A stretch of DNA of 58,132 nucleotides from Actinomycetota bacterium. Its GTDB lineage: Bacteria > Actinomycetota > Acidimicrobiia > Acidimicrobiales > MedAcidi-G1. Shown here in pieces: positions 1-9,255 of the stretch. Numbering within the stretch: position 1 is the first letter of the stretch; every line of letters begins with the position of its first letter. The notes under the pieces are model-generated. The model had not been told where the DNA came from, made no database searches, and saw only the letters and a program-made list of their open reading frames with translations. Both the position numbers and the translations under genes were made by a program. The DNA is taken from positions 1 to 58,132 of the forward strand of contig CACPKO010000005.1 in the NCBI GenBank assembly GCA_902634555.1. Reading direction: 5' to 3'.

Positions 1-212
1 ATGACTACCCCGTGTCGACCACTGACTCTTGCATAACCATCCGCCATGTGTGCGGCACCTTGTTCGTGTACAACTGGAATAAAACGAATGCCGGCGGGTT
101 CGAAAATATCCATTGCATCCATGAATGCCGAACCCATGATTCCAAAAATGGTGTCCACATTATTTGCAACCAAAGTTTCAACGAAAGCTTCACTTGGGGT
201 CATACGAGTCAT
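1..212 (-). CDS. xsc: Sulfoacetaldehyde acetyltransferase Xsc, N-terminal part (runs off left edge)
   Basis: Reading the reverse strand from an ATG at 212 gives 70 codons with no stop before the window edge. The protein starts MTRMTPSEAFVETLVANN and continues with FGIMGSAFMDAMDIF, then VVHEQGAAHMADGYARVSGRHG. This is the N-terminal thiamine-diphosphate pyrimidine-binding domain of Xsc as I know it; the HEQGAAHMADGYAR glutamate would be the ThDP-activating residue. Xsc converts sulfoacetaldehyde plus phosphate to acetyl phosphate and sulfite, the last step of taurine and other C2-sulfonate catabolism. A GAAAGGACT Shine-Dalgarno lies just upstream. It begins 15 nt after the M20 deacetylase ends, so it is probably the third gene of that operon. 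The C-terminal half is outside the window. Confidence 0.9.
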   Translation of the reverse strand, partial: MTRMTPSEAFVETLVANNVDTIFGIMGSAFMDAMDIFEPAGIRFIPVVHEQGAAHMADGYARVSGRHGVV

Positions 213-227
213 ATTTAGTCCTTTCGT

Positions 228-1400
228 TTAATCCGTTTTTGTCAACACTTCTTGTCCTAAGCGTTCTAGGACTGACAAACAGGTTTCTAAATCAGAAATT
301 TTTACAAATTCGTCTGGTTTATGAGCAACTTCAATATCTCCAGGGCCCCAGACAACAGCAGGCATTCCAGCGGCCTGATAAAGACCTGCTTCTGTTCCAT
401 AAGAAACCACATCGAAATCTGATTTTTCTAGCAACGTGGCCATGAGTGAAAGCGCAGGTGAATTTTCTTCGTATTCAAGGCCATCAACTTCACATACTCT
501 TTCTGTCTCAATTGAAGCTTCTGGATGGATTTCTTTCATCTCAGATAAAAGTTCATCTGAGAAGGCTGATAACTGTTCGTGTACATAAATTGCGTCGGAT
601 CTTTGAATCGGTCTCATTTCCCAATCAAATTTGCAGTGTTCTGCTACTACACACCGAGCTTGCCCACCGTGTATTGTCCCAACGCTCATCGTTGTTGAAG
701 GTGGCTGATATGGGCTGTCGTGAGGCGCTCTGGAAGTCATTTCTGAAGTTAATTCCATGAGTCGACTAATGAATCGAGCAGCATATTGAACGGCGTTAAC
801 TGCTTTTTCTGGTTCAGAACTATGTCCGTTGAGCCCTTTGATTGTGGTGGCATATTCATAGCAGCCCTTATGAGCTGCAATGGCTTCTAGTCCAGTTGGT
901 TCTCCGATAATTACCGCATCAGGTTTAATGTTTTTTTCTCTCAAGTCTTCTAAAAGAATTGGTGCCCCATGAAAGCCATCTTCTTCATCAAAGGTAAGGG
1001 CGATATGTAAAGGTTTAATGAGATCGAGTGAAGCAAACCATGGTGCCATGGCCAGCACACAGGCGATAAAACCTTTCATGTCGGCGGTACCTCGTCCAAA
1101 AATACAGTCATCACGTTGGTCGGCTTGAAAAGGTGGTGTAACCCAGTCGGCTGCGTTAACTGGAACTACATCTGAATGTCCTGAAAGAACTATTCCTCCA
1201 TCCATTTCTGGGCCAAAAGAAGCAAAGAGATTTGCCCTTTCTCCGTCTGAACTGTGGGTGAGAATAATTCTTGCCCCGAGGTCGCTTAAATATTTCTCTG
1301 CATAGTTGATGAGGTCAAGATTCGGAGTCAAAGCAACGGTGTCAAAACCAATGAGTTCTTTAAGAATGTTTAGTGTTTTCGCTAAGGTGGTGTCGTTCAT
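228..1400 (-). CDS. ArgE-type M20 metallo-deacetylase, candidate N-acetyl-diaminobutyrate deacetylase
   Basis: A 390-residue zinc amidohydrolase of the M20/ArgE/DapE family. Metal and catalytic residues are visible: H75 and D77 in GHSDVVPV, D107 in GRGTADMKG, and the E139-E140 pair in DEEDGFHGA. The closest recognised function is acetylornithine deacetylase, which removes acetate from an N-acetyl diamino acid. Its ATG overlaps the stop of the upstream ectoine hydrolase gene by 4 nt (1397-1400), implying translational coupling. I therefore infer that the substrate is N-alpha-acetyl-L-2,4-diaminobutyrate made by DoeA, replacing the usual AstE/aspartoacylase-type DoeB. Family assignment is firm; substrate is inference, and an arginine-biosynthetic ArgE is the alternative. 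Confidence 0.85.
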   Translation of the reverse strand: MNDTTLAKTLNILKELIGFDTVALTPNLDLINYAEKYLSDLGARIILTHSSDGERANLFASFGPEMDGGIVLSGHSDVVPVNAADWVTPPFQADQRDDCIFGRGTADMKGFIACVLAMAPWFASLDLIKPLHIALTFDEEDGFHGAPILLEDLREKNIKPDAVIIGEPTGLEAIAAHKGCYEYATTIKGLNGHSSEPEKAVNAVQYAARFISRLMELTSEMTSRAPHDSPYQPPSTTMSVGTIHGGQARCVVAEHCKFDWEMRPIQRSDAIYVHEQLSAFSDELLSEMKEIHPEASIETERVCEVDGLEYEENSPALSLMATLLEKSDFDVVSYGTEAGLYQAAGMPAVVWGPGDIEVAHKPDEFVKISDLETCLSVLERLGQEVLTKTD

Positions 1401-2581
1401 TTTTTGATAAAAAGCTTTCTTGGAAAATCAGCAAACGTTTCTGCGGGTCCACTTTCAGTAATCATGAAACTTTCAGTAATTTCCATTCCCCAATCATCCA
1501 TCCAGAGACCTGGCATGAAATGAAAAGTCATACCGGGTTTTAGTTCAGATTCATCTGTGCCGCGAAGTGAAATCGTTCTCTCACCCCAGTCAGGTGGGTA
1601 ACTAAGTCCGATGGGGTATCCGCAGCGGGCATCTCTTTCAATGCCGGCGCGAGCAAGCGTTTCGTGAAGAGCATTTGCTATGTCACAGGCTCGATTCCCT
1701 GATTGAGCTGCTTGAAGTCCGGCTTCAAGTCCTTCCACGAGAGCTTTTTCAGCGTCGACCATCTTTTGGGGAGGATCGCCAAGGAACACAGACCGGCAGA
1801 GTGGAACATGGTATCTCCGATGAACTCCAGCTATTTCGAAAAAGGTTCCTTCGCCCGATTTAAATGGCTTATCGTCCCAAGTTATGTGCGCAGCTGATGC
1901 GTCAACTCCTGTAGGCATAAGTGGGACAATGGCGGGATAATCTCCTCCGAACTCTTCTGTCCCCGCAATTGAAGTGTGATAGACCTCCGCAACTAAATCA
2001 TTTTTTCTCATCCCGGGTTCAATTAATTCAAGAATGCGGTGATGCATTTTTTCTACAATGCGTGCAGCCCTGCGCATATAGACAAGTTCCTGTTCGGATT
2101 TAATTGTGCGCTGCCAATTAATGAGACCTGTGGCATCTACGATTTGTGCTTGCGGAAGACCAGCTAGAAGGTGGATATGGGAGGCTGCTGAGTAGTAGTA
2201 ATTATCTAGTTCCACTCCAACCACTGCTTGGTCGAAACGTGAATCGGCGAGGAGAGCAGCTAAATGCTGGTAGGCATGTTTTTCCGTTGACATAACATGG
2301 TCATCTGAGTATGCGACAACGTGACGTTCATCCATATAAACCGTCCGTAAAGCCCCTTTTGCATCCATGCCACGTCCCCACCAGATCGGGTCGTCATCAT
2401 GGGTTACTAAAACCGCTTGTGGTGTGTAAAACGACCACCCGTCATAGCCGGTGAGCCAAGACATATTTGAGGGATCAGCTGAAACAAGAACTTCTATGCC
2501 TCTGGTTTCCATCGCTGAGCGTACTTTGGCAAGCCGAAGCGCGTACTCTTCGCGGCTAAAATCTAGTTCTACATCAGGCAT
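1397..2581 (-). CDS. doeA: Ectoine hydrolase DoeA (M24 family)
   Basis: A 394-residue creatinase/aminopeptidase-P fold protein. Its sequence follows ectoine hydrolase closely as I know it: VELDFSREEYALRL at the start, SNMSWLTGYDGWSFY around residue 40, GVELDNYYYSAA near 120, FGGDYPAIVPLMPTG near 210, EGTFFEIAGVHRRYH near 245, GYPIGLSYPPDWGERT near 325, and TFHFMPGLWMDDWGMEITES near the end. DoeA opens the ectoine ring to N-acetyl-diaminobutyrate in the cytoplasm. It is the first gene of the reverse operon doeA-M20 deacetylase-xsc and overlaps its partner by ATGA. No ectoine transporter or DoeC/DoeD gene lies in the window. The 120-nt gap to the divergent oxoprolinase gene must hold the promoters, but I could not pick out boxes. 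Confidence 0.9.
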   Translation of the reverse strand: MPDVELDFSREEYALRLAKVRSAMETRGIEVLVSADPSNMSWLTGYDGWSFYTPQAVLVTHDDDPIWWGRGMDAKGALRTVYMDERHVVAYSDDHVMSTEKHAYQHLAALLADSRFDQAVVGVELDNYYYSAASHIHLLAGLPQAQIVDATGLINWQRTIKSEQELVYMRRAARIVEKMHHRILELIEPGMRKNDLVAEVYHTSIAGTEEFGGDYPAIVPLMPTGVDASAAHITWDDKPFKSGEGTFFEIAGVHRRYHVPLCRSVFLGDPPQKMVDAEKALVEGLEAGLQAAQSGNRACDIANALHETLARAGIERDARCGYPIGLSYPPDWGERTISLRGTDESELKPGMTFHFMPGLWMDDWGMEITESFMITESGPAETFADFPRKLFIKK

Positions 2582-2701
2582 TTTTACTCCAAACTTTTAT
2601 TTGAGGTTCTATTCCTTTATCGCAACGTAGCCTGATTAGGGGTTGTCTGGCTAGGGGGGAACGGATCAGAATACCTAATTAGACAAATTTGAGAGGTTGT
2701 A

Positions 2702-5700
2702 ATGGTTGGATGGCAATTTTGGATTGATCGGGGCGGTACTTTTACCGACGTTGTAGCACGTCGCCCTGATGGTTCAACTGTTACTCATAAGTTACTTTCT
2801 GAAAATTCTCGTATTTACGAAGATGCTGCAATTGAAGGTATCCGTGAACTTCTTGGCCTTTCGGCTGATGATCCTTTGCCATTTGACGAGATTTCTGCAG
2901 TGAAGATGGGGACCACTGTTGCGACAAATGCTTTATTAGAACGAGAAGGGGAACCCACCGCTCTTATAACTACCTGTGGTTTTGCAGATGCTTTAAGAAT
3001 CGGGTATCAAGCCCGTCCTGAACTTTTTGCGCTGGACATTGTTTTGCCTGAAATGCTTTATACGAAAGTGGTTGAAGTTAATGAACGGGTGTCTGCTGAT
3101 GGTTTGGTCATCACACCACTCAATGTTTCTGCAGCGCGAACTCTTTTAGAGGAAGTGCGGGGTGAAGGTTTTGATGCAATAGCTATAGCGCTTTTACACG
3201 GTTATAGATATACCGAGCATGAAAAAATTCTTCATGAAATTGCTAGTGAACTTGGTTTTCAACAAATTTCAGTTAGCCACGAAGTGAGCCCCCTAATGAA
3301 GCTTGTTTCTCGTGGGGATACCACAGTGGTGGATGCGTATCTATCTCCTATTTTGCGTCGGTACGTGAACTCTGTTGATGAAAAGCTTCGTCCTGATGAC
3401 TCCGGTCCGAATCTTATGTTTATGCAGTCCAATGGTGGCCTTACCGATGCTCGTCACTTTCGTGGAAAAGATGCTTTACTTTCCGGTCCGGCTGGCGGAG
3501 TAGTTGGAATGGTAAAAACCGCAGAAACTGCTGGATTTGATCGACTCATTGGTTTTGATATGGGAGGAACTTCTACCGATGTATCGCACTATGCCGGTGA
3601 ATTTGAGAGAACACATGAAACACAAGTTGCAGGGGTTCGTGTTCGAGCACCAATGATTCACATCCATACTGTGGCAGCTGGTGGCGGTTCAATTCTTCAT
3701 TTTGACGGTTCTCGTCTACGTGTAGGACCAGATTCTGCTGGAGCAGATCCTGGGCCGGCTTGTTATGGGAATAACGGACCGCTTGCAATTACCGATGCAA
3801 ATGTCTTACTGGGTAAATTGCGTCCTGAATTCTTTCCTCAAGTTTTTGGGCCTGAAGGAAATCAGCCACTTGATGTAGAAACCGTCACTAAACAATTTGA
3901 TGAACTCGCGGAAAAAATCTCACAAGCTTCTGGGATTGCTCAATCGGCAGAGTCTGTTGCAGAAGGATTTCTCTCGATTGCGGTTGAAAATATGTCTAAC
4001 GCTATTAAAAAAATCTCTGTGCAAAGAGGCTATGACATCACCTCTTACACCTTGGTTTGTTTTGGTGGTGCAGGAGGACAACATGCTTGTCTAGTCGCTG
4101 ACCGCTTAGGAGTGAGTCGTATCCATATTCATCCGCATGCTGGTGTGCTTTCAGCTTTGGGAATTGGTTTAGCCGATATTCGTCATCTCAGCGAGGGTGC
4201 GGTGGAGTCACCGTTGTCTGAAGAATTATTGATCAGCCTTGAACCTCGATGGGATTCTATGGAAACCGAAAGTGTAAACATTGTAAAAACACAAGGAGTA
4301 GCAGATAACCGGATCACCACTATGAAGAGATTCGGTGTCCGCTACGCAGGATCCGATACCGCGCTCCAAGTTGATGCAGGTTCATGTTCAGCGGTACAAA
4401 ATGCTTTCGAAGAACAGCACCGTTCACGATTCGGATTTATTTCTCCAGAAAAAGAACTAATTATTGAATCACTACAAGTTGAAGCTGTCGGAATGTCCGA
4501 CAGCGTAGATTTGAAATCAGATTACAAAGACGTCACTGATACTCAACTCGGGGTTTTCTCTACTGTTATGAATGGAGAAACCCATAAAACTCCTTTCAGA
4601 GCTCGGTCTTCATTAAGAACTGGGGAGCCGGTTTTAGGGCCTGCAGTTTTGGTTGAAGAAACAGGAACCACAGTTATTGAACCTGGATGGTCAGCGACTG
4701 CTAACAAAAATGGGGACTTAATACTTGAACGAGTTGTCGCCCTTCCGGAACGTGCAGCTATTGGTACTGATGTAGATCCTGTTCAGTTAGAGATCTTCAA
4801 CAACCTTTTCATGAATATCGCTGAACAAATGGGAGTTGTGCTTGAGAACACTGCCGCTTCAGTAAACATTAAAGAGCGTTTAGATTTTTCTTGTGCTTTA
4901 TTTGATCCCGACGGGGATCTAATTGCTAACGCTCCACACATGCCTGTTCATTTAGGTTCAATGAGCGAATCCATAAAATCAATAATTCGACAAAACCCCG
5001 TTATGACTCCCGGCGACGTCTACGTAATGAACGCTCCTTATAACGGTGGTACTCATCTTCCAGACATCACAGTAATAAAACCGGTCTTTGACGACGATGA
5101 AAAGTCAATTATTTTTTATGTAGCGTCTCGCGGCCATCACGCAGATGTCGGTGGAAGCGTTCCCGGTTCGGCGCCTGCTGATTCGACCACAGTTGACGAA
5201 GAAGGAGTTTTGCTAGACAACGTTCTACTTGTTTCAGATGGGCGTTTTCGTTATGACCATATTCATGGTTTACTAACCGGCGGTAAATGGCCAGCCCGCA
5301 ACGCAGAGCAAAACATTGCTGATCTCCAAGCTCAAGTCGCAGCTTGTGAGAAAGGGACAAGTGAGCTTCGTAGAGTCATCGCCCATTTCGGTCTTGATGT
5401 TGTCCACGCTTACATGAAGCATGTGAAAGACAATGCGGAAGAATCGGTGCGTCGCGTTATTGATGCTTTAACTGACTCATCCTTTACCTATCTAATGGAT
5501 GATGGGCATCAAGTATCTGTGGAGATAACAGTTGATCATGAAAATCGATCAGCCTGCATTGACTTTACGGGGACTAGCGACACTCACCCAGGTAACTTCA
5601 ACGCTCCTTCATCGATCGCTCACGCATCAGTTCTTTATGTTTTTCGTTGCTTAGTCAACGACGACATTCCACTTAACGCCGGGTGTTTGAAACCTCTCCA

Positions 5701-6304
5701 AATTATTTTGCCAGAGCCATCAATGATTAATCCTTCATATCCAGCAGCTGTTATTGCGGGAAATGTGGAAACTAGCCAAGTGATTGTGGACACATTGTTT
5801 GGTGCTGTAGGTGTTTTAGCTGCTCCGCAAGGAACAATGAATAATTTCATTTGGGGCAATGATAATTATCAAAATTATGAAACTATTTGCGGTGGTGCCG
5901 GTGCAACTGCGAATGCTGATGGTTGCGACGCGGTACATACTCATATGACCAATTCTCGTCTTACTGATCCAGAGGTTCTTGAGTGGCGCTTTCCGATTCT
6001 GCTTGAAACTTTCCATATTCGGAAAGGCTCTGGCGGAAATGGTTACCGGCGCGGCGGTGATGGAACAGTTAGGCGCGTGTTATTCAACGAAGCGATGGAA
6101 GTCAATGTGCTCTCCGGGCATCGTATTGTGCCGCCCTATGGGGTGGATGGTGGTGAACCCGGAGCCGTTGGTCATACTCGCCTGATTCATGCTGACGGCA
6201 CAGTGGTCGAATTCGGAGCTAGCGCCCAAACTTTCGTGAATCCTGGAGACAGATTCGAGATTGAAACTCCTGGTGGTGGTGGTTTTGGAAAAGCAGAAAA
6301 TTAG
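2702..6304 (+). CDS. 5-oxoprolinase (ATP-hydrolysing), fused HyuA-HyuB
   Basis: A 1200-residue protein with the hydantoinase A half (about 1-690) and hydantoinase B half (about 700-1195) fused in one chain, the architecture of eukaryotic-type OPLAH. Landmarks are [12 protein letters not shown] at 8-19 (nucleotide-binding ASKHA-like loop), [24 protein letters not shown] and [19 protein letters not shown] in the A half. The B half has [39 protein letters not shown] and ETPGGGGFG at the C terminus. The reaction opens 5-oxo-L-proline to glutamate using ATP. The related ATP-dependent N-methylhydantoinase of creatinine breakdown is a less likely alternative, worth naming only because a creatinase is next door. 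The start is supported by GAGAGG upstream of the ATG. Confidence 0.92.
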   Translation: MVGWQFWIDRGGTFTDVVARRPDGSTVTHKLLSENSRIYEDAAIEGIRELLGLSADDPLPFDEISAVKMGTTVATNALLEREGEPTALITTCGFADALRIGYQARPELFALDIVLPEMLYTKVVEVNERVSADGLVITPLNVSAARTLLEEVRGEGFDAIAIALLHGYRYTEHEKILHEIASELGFQQISVSHEVSPLMKLVSRGDTTVVDAYLSPILRRYVNSVDEKLRPDDSGPNLMFMQSNGGLTDARHFRGKDALLSGPAGGVVGMVKTAETAGFDRLIGFDMGGTSTDVSHYAGEFERTHETQVAGVRVRAPMIHIHTVAAGGGSILHFDGSRLRVGPDSAGADPGPACYGNNGPLAITDANVLLGKLRPEFFPQVFGPEGNQPLDVETVTKQFDELAEKISQASGIAQSAESVAEGFLSIAVENMSNAIKKISVQRGYDITSYTLVCFGGAGGQHACLVADRLGVSRIHIHPHAGVLSALGIGLADIRHLSEGAVESPLSEELLISLEPRWDSMETESVNIVKTQGVADNRITTMKRFGVRYAGSDTALQVDAGSCSAVQNAFEEQHRSRFGFISPEKELIIESLQVEAVGMSDSVDLKSDYKDVTDTQLGVFSTVMNGETHKTPFRARSSLRTGEPVLGPAVLVEETGTTVIEPGWSATANKNGDLILERVVALPERAAIGTDVDPVQLEIFNNLFMNIAEQMGVVLENTAASVNIKERLDFSCALFDPDGDLIANAPHMPVHLGSMSESIKSIIRQNPVMTPGDVYVMNAPYNGGTHLPDITVIKPVFDDDEKSIIFYVASRGHHADVGGSVPGSAPADSTTVDEEGVLLDNVLLVSDGRFRYDHIHGLLTGGKWPARNAEQNIADLQAQVAACEKGTSELRRVIAHFGLDVVHAYMKHVKDNAEESVRRVIDALTDSSFTYLMDDGHQVSVEITVDHENRSACIDFTGTSDTHPGNFNAPSSIAHASVLYVFRCLVNDDIPLNAGCLKPLQIILPEPSMINPSYPAAVIAGNVETSQVIVDTLFGAVGVLAAPQGTMNNFIWGNDNYQNYETICGGAGATANADGCDAVHTHMTNSRLTDPEVLEWRFPILLETFHIRKGSGGNGYRRGGDGTVRRVLFNEAMEVNVLSGHRIVPPYGVDGGEPGAVGHTRLIHADGTVVEFGASAQTFVNPGDRFEIETPGGGGFGKAEN

Positions 6305-6315
6305 TCTTCGCTTAA

Positions 6316-7542
6316 CTATCCCCCAATTACATTGTGTTCTGGCCCATACGGAAATCCAGAAATATTCTCTGCTCCAGTTTCTCCCACAATGAGGATGTCG
6401 TGTTCTCGGTATCCTCCTGACCCTGGTTGACCTTCAGGAATCGCAATCATTGGCTCCATGGAGACAACCATCCCGGGTTGAAGTGTTGTTTCAACGTCTT
6501 CTCGAAGTTCTACTCCTGCTTCTCGACCGTAGTAGTGGCTGAGCACTCCGAAACTATGTCCATACCCAAAAGAACGGTATTGAAGCAGGTCATAACTGCG
6601 GTAAATATCGTTTAATTCTGAGGCAATGTCACAGCAGCGTGCGCCCGGTTTTATTAGTTCCAGTCCTCGTTCATGGACTTCTACATTTATTTCCCACAAA
6701 CGTAGATGCTCATCTGAAACGTGGTCGCAGAACAGGGTTCTTTCAAGAGCGGTGTAGTACCCAAAAATCATTGGGAATGTGTTTAGAGACAAAATGTCTC
6801 CAGATTCAATAATTTTGTTAGTAACTGGATTGTGAGCTCCATCGGTATTTATACCGGACTGAAACCATGTCCACGTGTCCATGAGTTCAACGAACTGAAA
6901 AGTGTCGGCAATTTCACGAACCATTGTTTCTGTAACTGCAAGAGCTACTTCGTGTTCAGCGACACCAGCTGCTACTGCTTCTACACACGCATCTGCACCT
7001 AGGTCACAAATTCGTGTTCCATGGCGAATGAGATCATGTTCTTCAGATGACTTAATAGTACGCATCCACATTGTGGGTGTACCGACATCAACCAATTCGA
7101 CATCGGGGAAGGCTGCAGATAAAGCTTGAAATTGATCAACGCTGAGATGATCAAATTCAACGCCCAGTCGTTTTACTTTTGGGATTAGTTCTTTGACCGC
7201 TTCGTAATAGTTGTTGCGACGCCAGTCGGAATAAACAATGTTTTCACCATGGGTGCGCCTCCATGGCTGTCCCCCGTCTATGCCAGCTGAAATAGTAGTT
7301 GCAACTTTTTGGTCTATAACCATCCCGTATTTCCGCCCGAAATAGCAATAAAGCCATCCGGAGTAGTAGCAGATGTTATGCCATGAAGTAAGGAGACAAG
7401 CATCAATATTTTCTCTTTCCATATGTGCGCGTAGATCATTTTGCCTACGATCCATTTCCGCTGATGAAAAGGGAGACCATTCTTTTTCTCCCCATTCCCA
7501 TCGAGCAATATGAACCATGTCATTCGTGTTCGGCGTATTCAT
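6316..7542 (-). CDS. Creatinase (creatine amidinohydrolase)
   Basis: A 408-residue M24-fold enzyme, the usual creatinase length, that hydrolyses creatine to sarcosine and urea. It shares long stretches with Pseudomonas creatinase as I know it: IDGGQPWRRT near 88, LMDTWTWFQSGINTDGAHNPVT around 220-241 with the expected catalytic histidine at H237, DILSLNTFPMIFGYYTALERTLF, YRSFGYGHSFGVLSHYYGREAG, and SMEPMIAIPEGQPGSGGYREHDIL near the C terminus. It is metal-independent, unlike other M24 peptidases. Start codon choice is supported by TAGGAAAC before the ATG. It converges on the oxoprolinase gene with an 11-nt gap. No sarcosine oxidase or urease is visible in the window, so the products must be handled elsewhere. 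Confidence 0.94.
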   Translation of the reverse strand: MNTPNTNDMVHIARWEWGEKEWSPFSSAEMDRRQNDLRAHMERENIDACLLTSWHNICYYSGWLYCYFGRKYGMVIDQKVATTISAGIDGGQPWRRTHGENIVYSDWRRNNYYEAVKELIPKVKRLGVEFDHLSVDQFQALSAAFPDVELVDVGTPTMWMRTIKSSEEHDLIRHGTRICDLGADACVEAVAAGVAEHEVALAVTETMVREIADTFQFVELMDTWTWFQSGINTDGAHNPVTNKIIESGDILSLNTFPMIFGYYTALERTLFCDHVSDEHLRLWEINVEVHERGLELIKPGARCCDIASELNDIYRSYDLLQYRSFGYGHSFGVLSHYYGREAGVELREDVETTLQPGMVVSMEPMIAIPEGQPGSGGYREHDILIVGETGAENISGFPYGPEHNVIGG

Positions 7543-7575
7543 ATGTTTCCTAACTTAACTTTTTGTCACTTCTTA

Positions 7576-9111
7576 TTAATAAAACCACGGTGGCTGTGGA
7601 TCTTTACCGGCAGCGGCTTCTGGGTATCTCATTTCTAAATCTTTGGCTATTGGCTCTCTTCCAGTGGCACGAAGACGTTCAATGTAAGCGGGTAACTGTC
7701 CCCAAATATGAAATGGCCCACCTTCCTTAAGAACGATGTCGTGAGGGTCGACGTCGTGGATAGACAAAGAAAGCATTTCTTCTTTCCACTTTGCTAGTTG
7801 TTCAGCAGCAAAGGCAGCTATTTGAGGCTCTGTTTCTGTTAAGTCATTTAATAGATGCGGGTCTTCATCAAGATTAAAAAGCATTTCTTCTGGGAAACAG
7901 TGATAGCCATCATGCCGAGTATGCATATAGAGCCAATTTTCCCATCGCAAACTTCTTTGCACTGTCCACGCCGCTGCGGAAAGAACTAACGATTCTCGCC
8001 CAGAAGTTCCATCCTCTTGCCCCGTCCCGTCTTTAAGCGAATCAGCGAAAGAAACCCCATCCCAAGATTCCGGAACTTCAGCCCCAGCTATTTCAAGCAC
8101 CGAGGCAGCAAGGTCTACTTGATAATGTTTGCCTTTATCTGATCCGCCTTGGGAAGCTCCTTTAAGTCCTGGCCATTTAATAACTCCGGGTAGATGATGG
8201 GTGTATTCATCAGCAGTCTGATGGTCACAGTAGACCCCTAGTTCTCCGAAATTTTCTCCGTGATCTGATGAAACAACAACTGCTGTTTCATCGATGACTC
8301 CTTGTTCATCTAACGCATTCATAAGTTTTCCGACCATGCTGTCGGCACGCATTATTCCGGTGTCATAACCATCAAACATTCGGTCTACATCTGCAAGCGT
8401 TTGTAGTGTCGGGGACATTAATGGAAAGCGTGAAAAATATTTTGATACGTCACTATCTGGATCAAAGCCCAGAGTTTCTGAAGCTGAATGTGGCCCTGCA
8501 AGTGTTTGATGCTTTTCTAAAATTTCTTGCGTTATCCAATCAGGTCGTTGATCTCCGAGGTTTTCCGCCATTTCTTCTGAAGCGGTATATGGCGTATGCG
8601 GGTCCCAAACATGGACATGAAGAAACCAAGAATCTCGTTGGGCATTGCGTTTTAGCCATTCCAGAGCATGAGGAGTCACTCCTTCACTGAAGTACGTGTT
8701 ATATCCATCCTGTATGACTTCGTTGAAACCTGCATACCAATGCATCGCGGAATGCCTTTGTGCAAAAACACTTATTGTCGCCGTCCAAATTTTCTTCCGT
8801 GATAGGACTGAAGCAAAACTATGAAAGGCTCGGGGAGATTGAAATCCTCGTCGTAGCCCTTCACTAAATGGGTCAGCTGCAGTACCTCCATGACCAACTG
8901 CACCGGTGTGAATCCCAAACATGCCTGTTTGTAACGCTGATCTTGACGGCAAGCAGGGAGAGTCTGAGGTGTATAACTCTTCAAGCCGAAGACCTTCTTT
9001 TGCTAATTGGTCAATGTTTGGACTGGTAGGACGTTCATACCCGTAACAACCGAGATGATCTGGTCTCAGCGTGTCTATGTCAATCCAAAGCATTTTGAAA
9101 CTGTCTGTCAT
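7576..9111 (-). CDS. Type I sulfatase
   Basis: A 511-residue sulfatase/alkaline-phosphatase superfamily hydrolase. The N terminus has IDIDTLRPDHLGCYGY with the metal-binding aspartates, then SPCLPSRSALQTG at 51-63. C53 of the CxPSR signature is the cysteine expected to be oxidised to formylglycine. SSDHGENFGE is the later metal-binding motif. It would release sulfate from an organic sulfate ester; the substrate cannot be read from sequence. No signal peptide is evident, so it is predicted cytoplasmic. I start at the ATG at 9111 because GCAGGAG sits 8 nt upstream; the longer frame begins with a TTG at 9129 that overlaps this Shine-Dalgarno. It lies downstream of a divergent promoter region shared with glpD. 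Confidence 0.88.
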   Translation of the reverse strand: MTDSFKMLWIDIDTLRPDHLGCYGYERPTSPNIDQLAKEGLRLEELYTSDSPCLPSRSALQTGMFGIHTGAVGHGGTAADPFSEGLRRGFQSPRAFHSFASVLSRKKIWTATISVFAQRHSAMHWYAGFNEVIQDGYNTYFSEGVTPHALEWLKRNAQRDSWFLHVHVWDPHTPYTASEEMAENLGDQRPDWITQEILEKHQTLAGPHSASETLGFDPDSDVSKYFSRFPLMSPTLQTLADVDRMFDGYDTGIMRADSMVGKLMNALDEQGVIDETAVVVSSDHGENFGELGVYCDHQTADEYTHHLPGVIKWPGLKGASQGGSDKGKHYQVDLAASVLEIAGAEVPESWDGVSFADSLKDGTGQEDGTSGRESLVLSAAAWTVQRSLRWENWLYMHTRHDGYHCFPEEMLFNLDEDPHLLNDLTETEPQIAAFAAEQLAKWKEEMLSLSIHDVDPHDIVLKEGGPFHIWGQLPAYIERLRATGREPIAKDLEMRYPEAAAGKDPQPPWFY

Positions 9112-9255
9112 CAATAAATTCTCCTGCAAATTATGAAGATCGACGTACTGTACTCAAATCTTCGCACTGATTTAAAGAATTTCATAATTCAAATATTTTC
9201 AACTTATATGGCCGGATGATTATGAGATGGATTTCTTAAACCTAGGGTATGAGGC

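Noticed and set aside
5-193. Reverse-strand 62-residue ORF at the left edge
   Set aside because: It is in another frame of the xsc N terminus, which gives a much better protein match from an ATG at 212.
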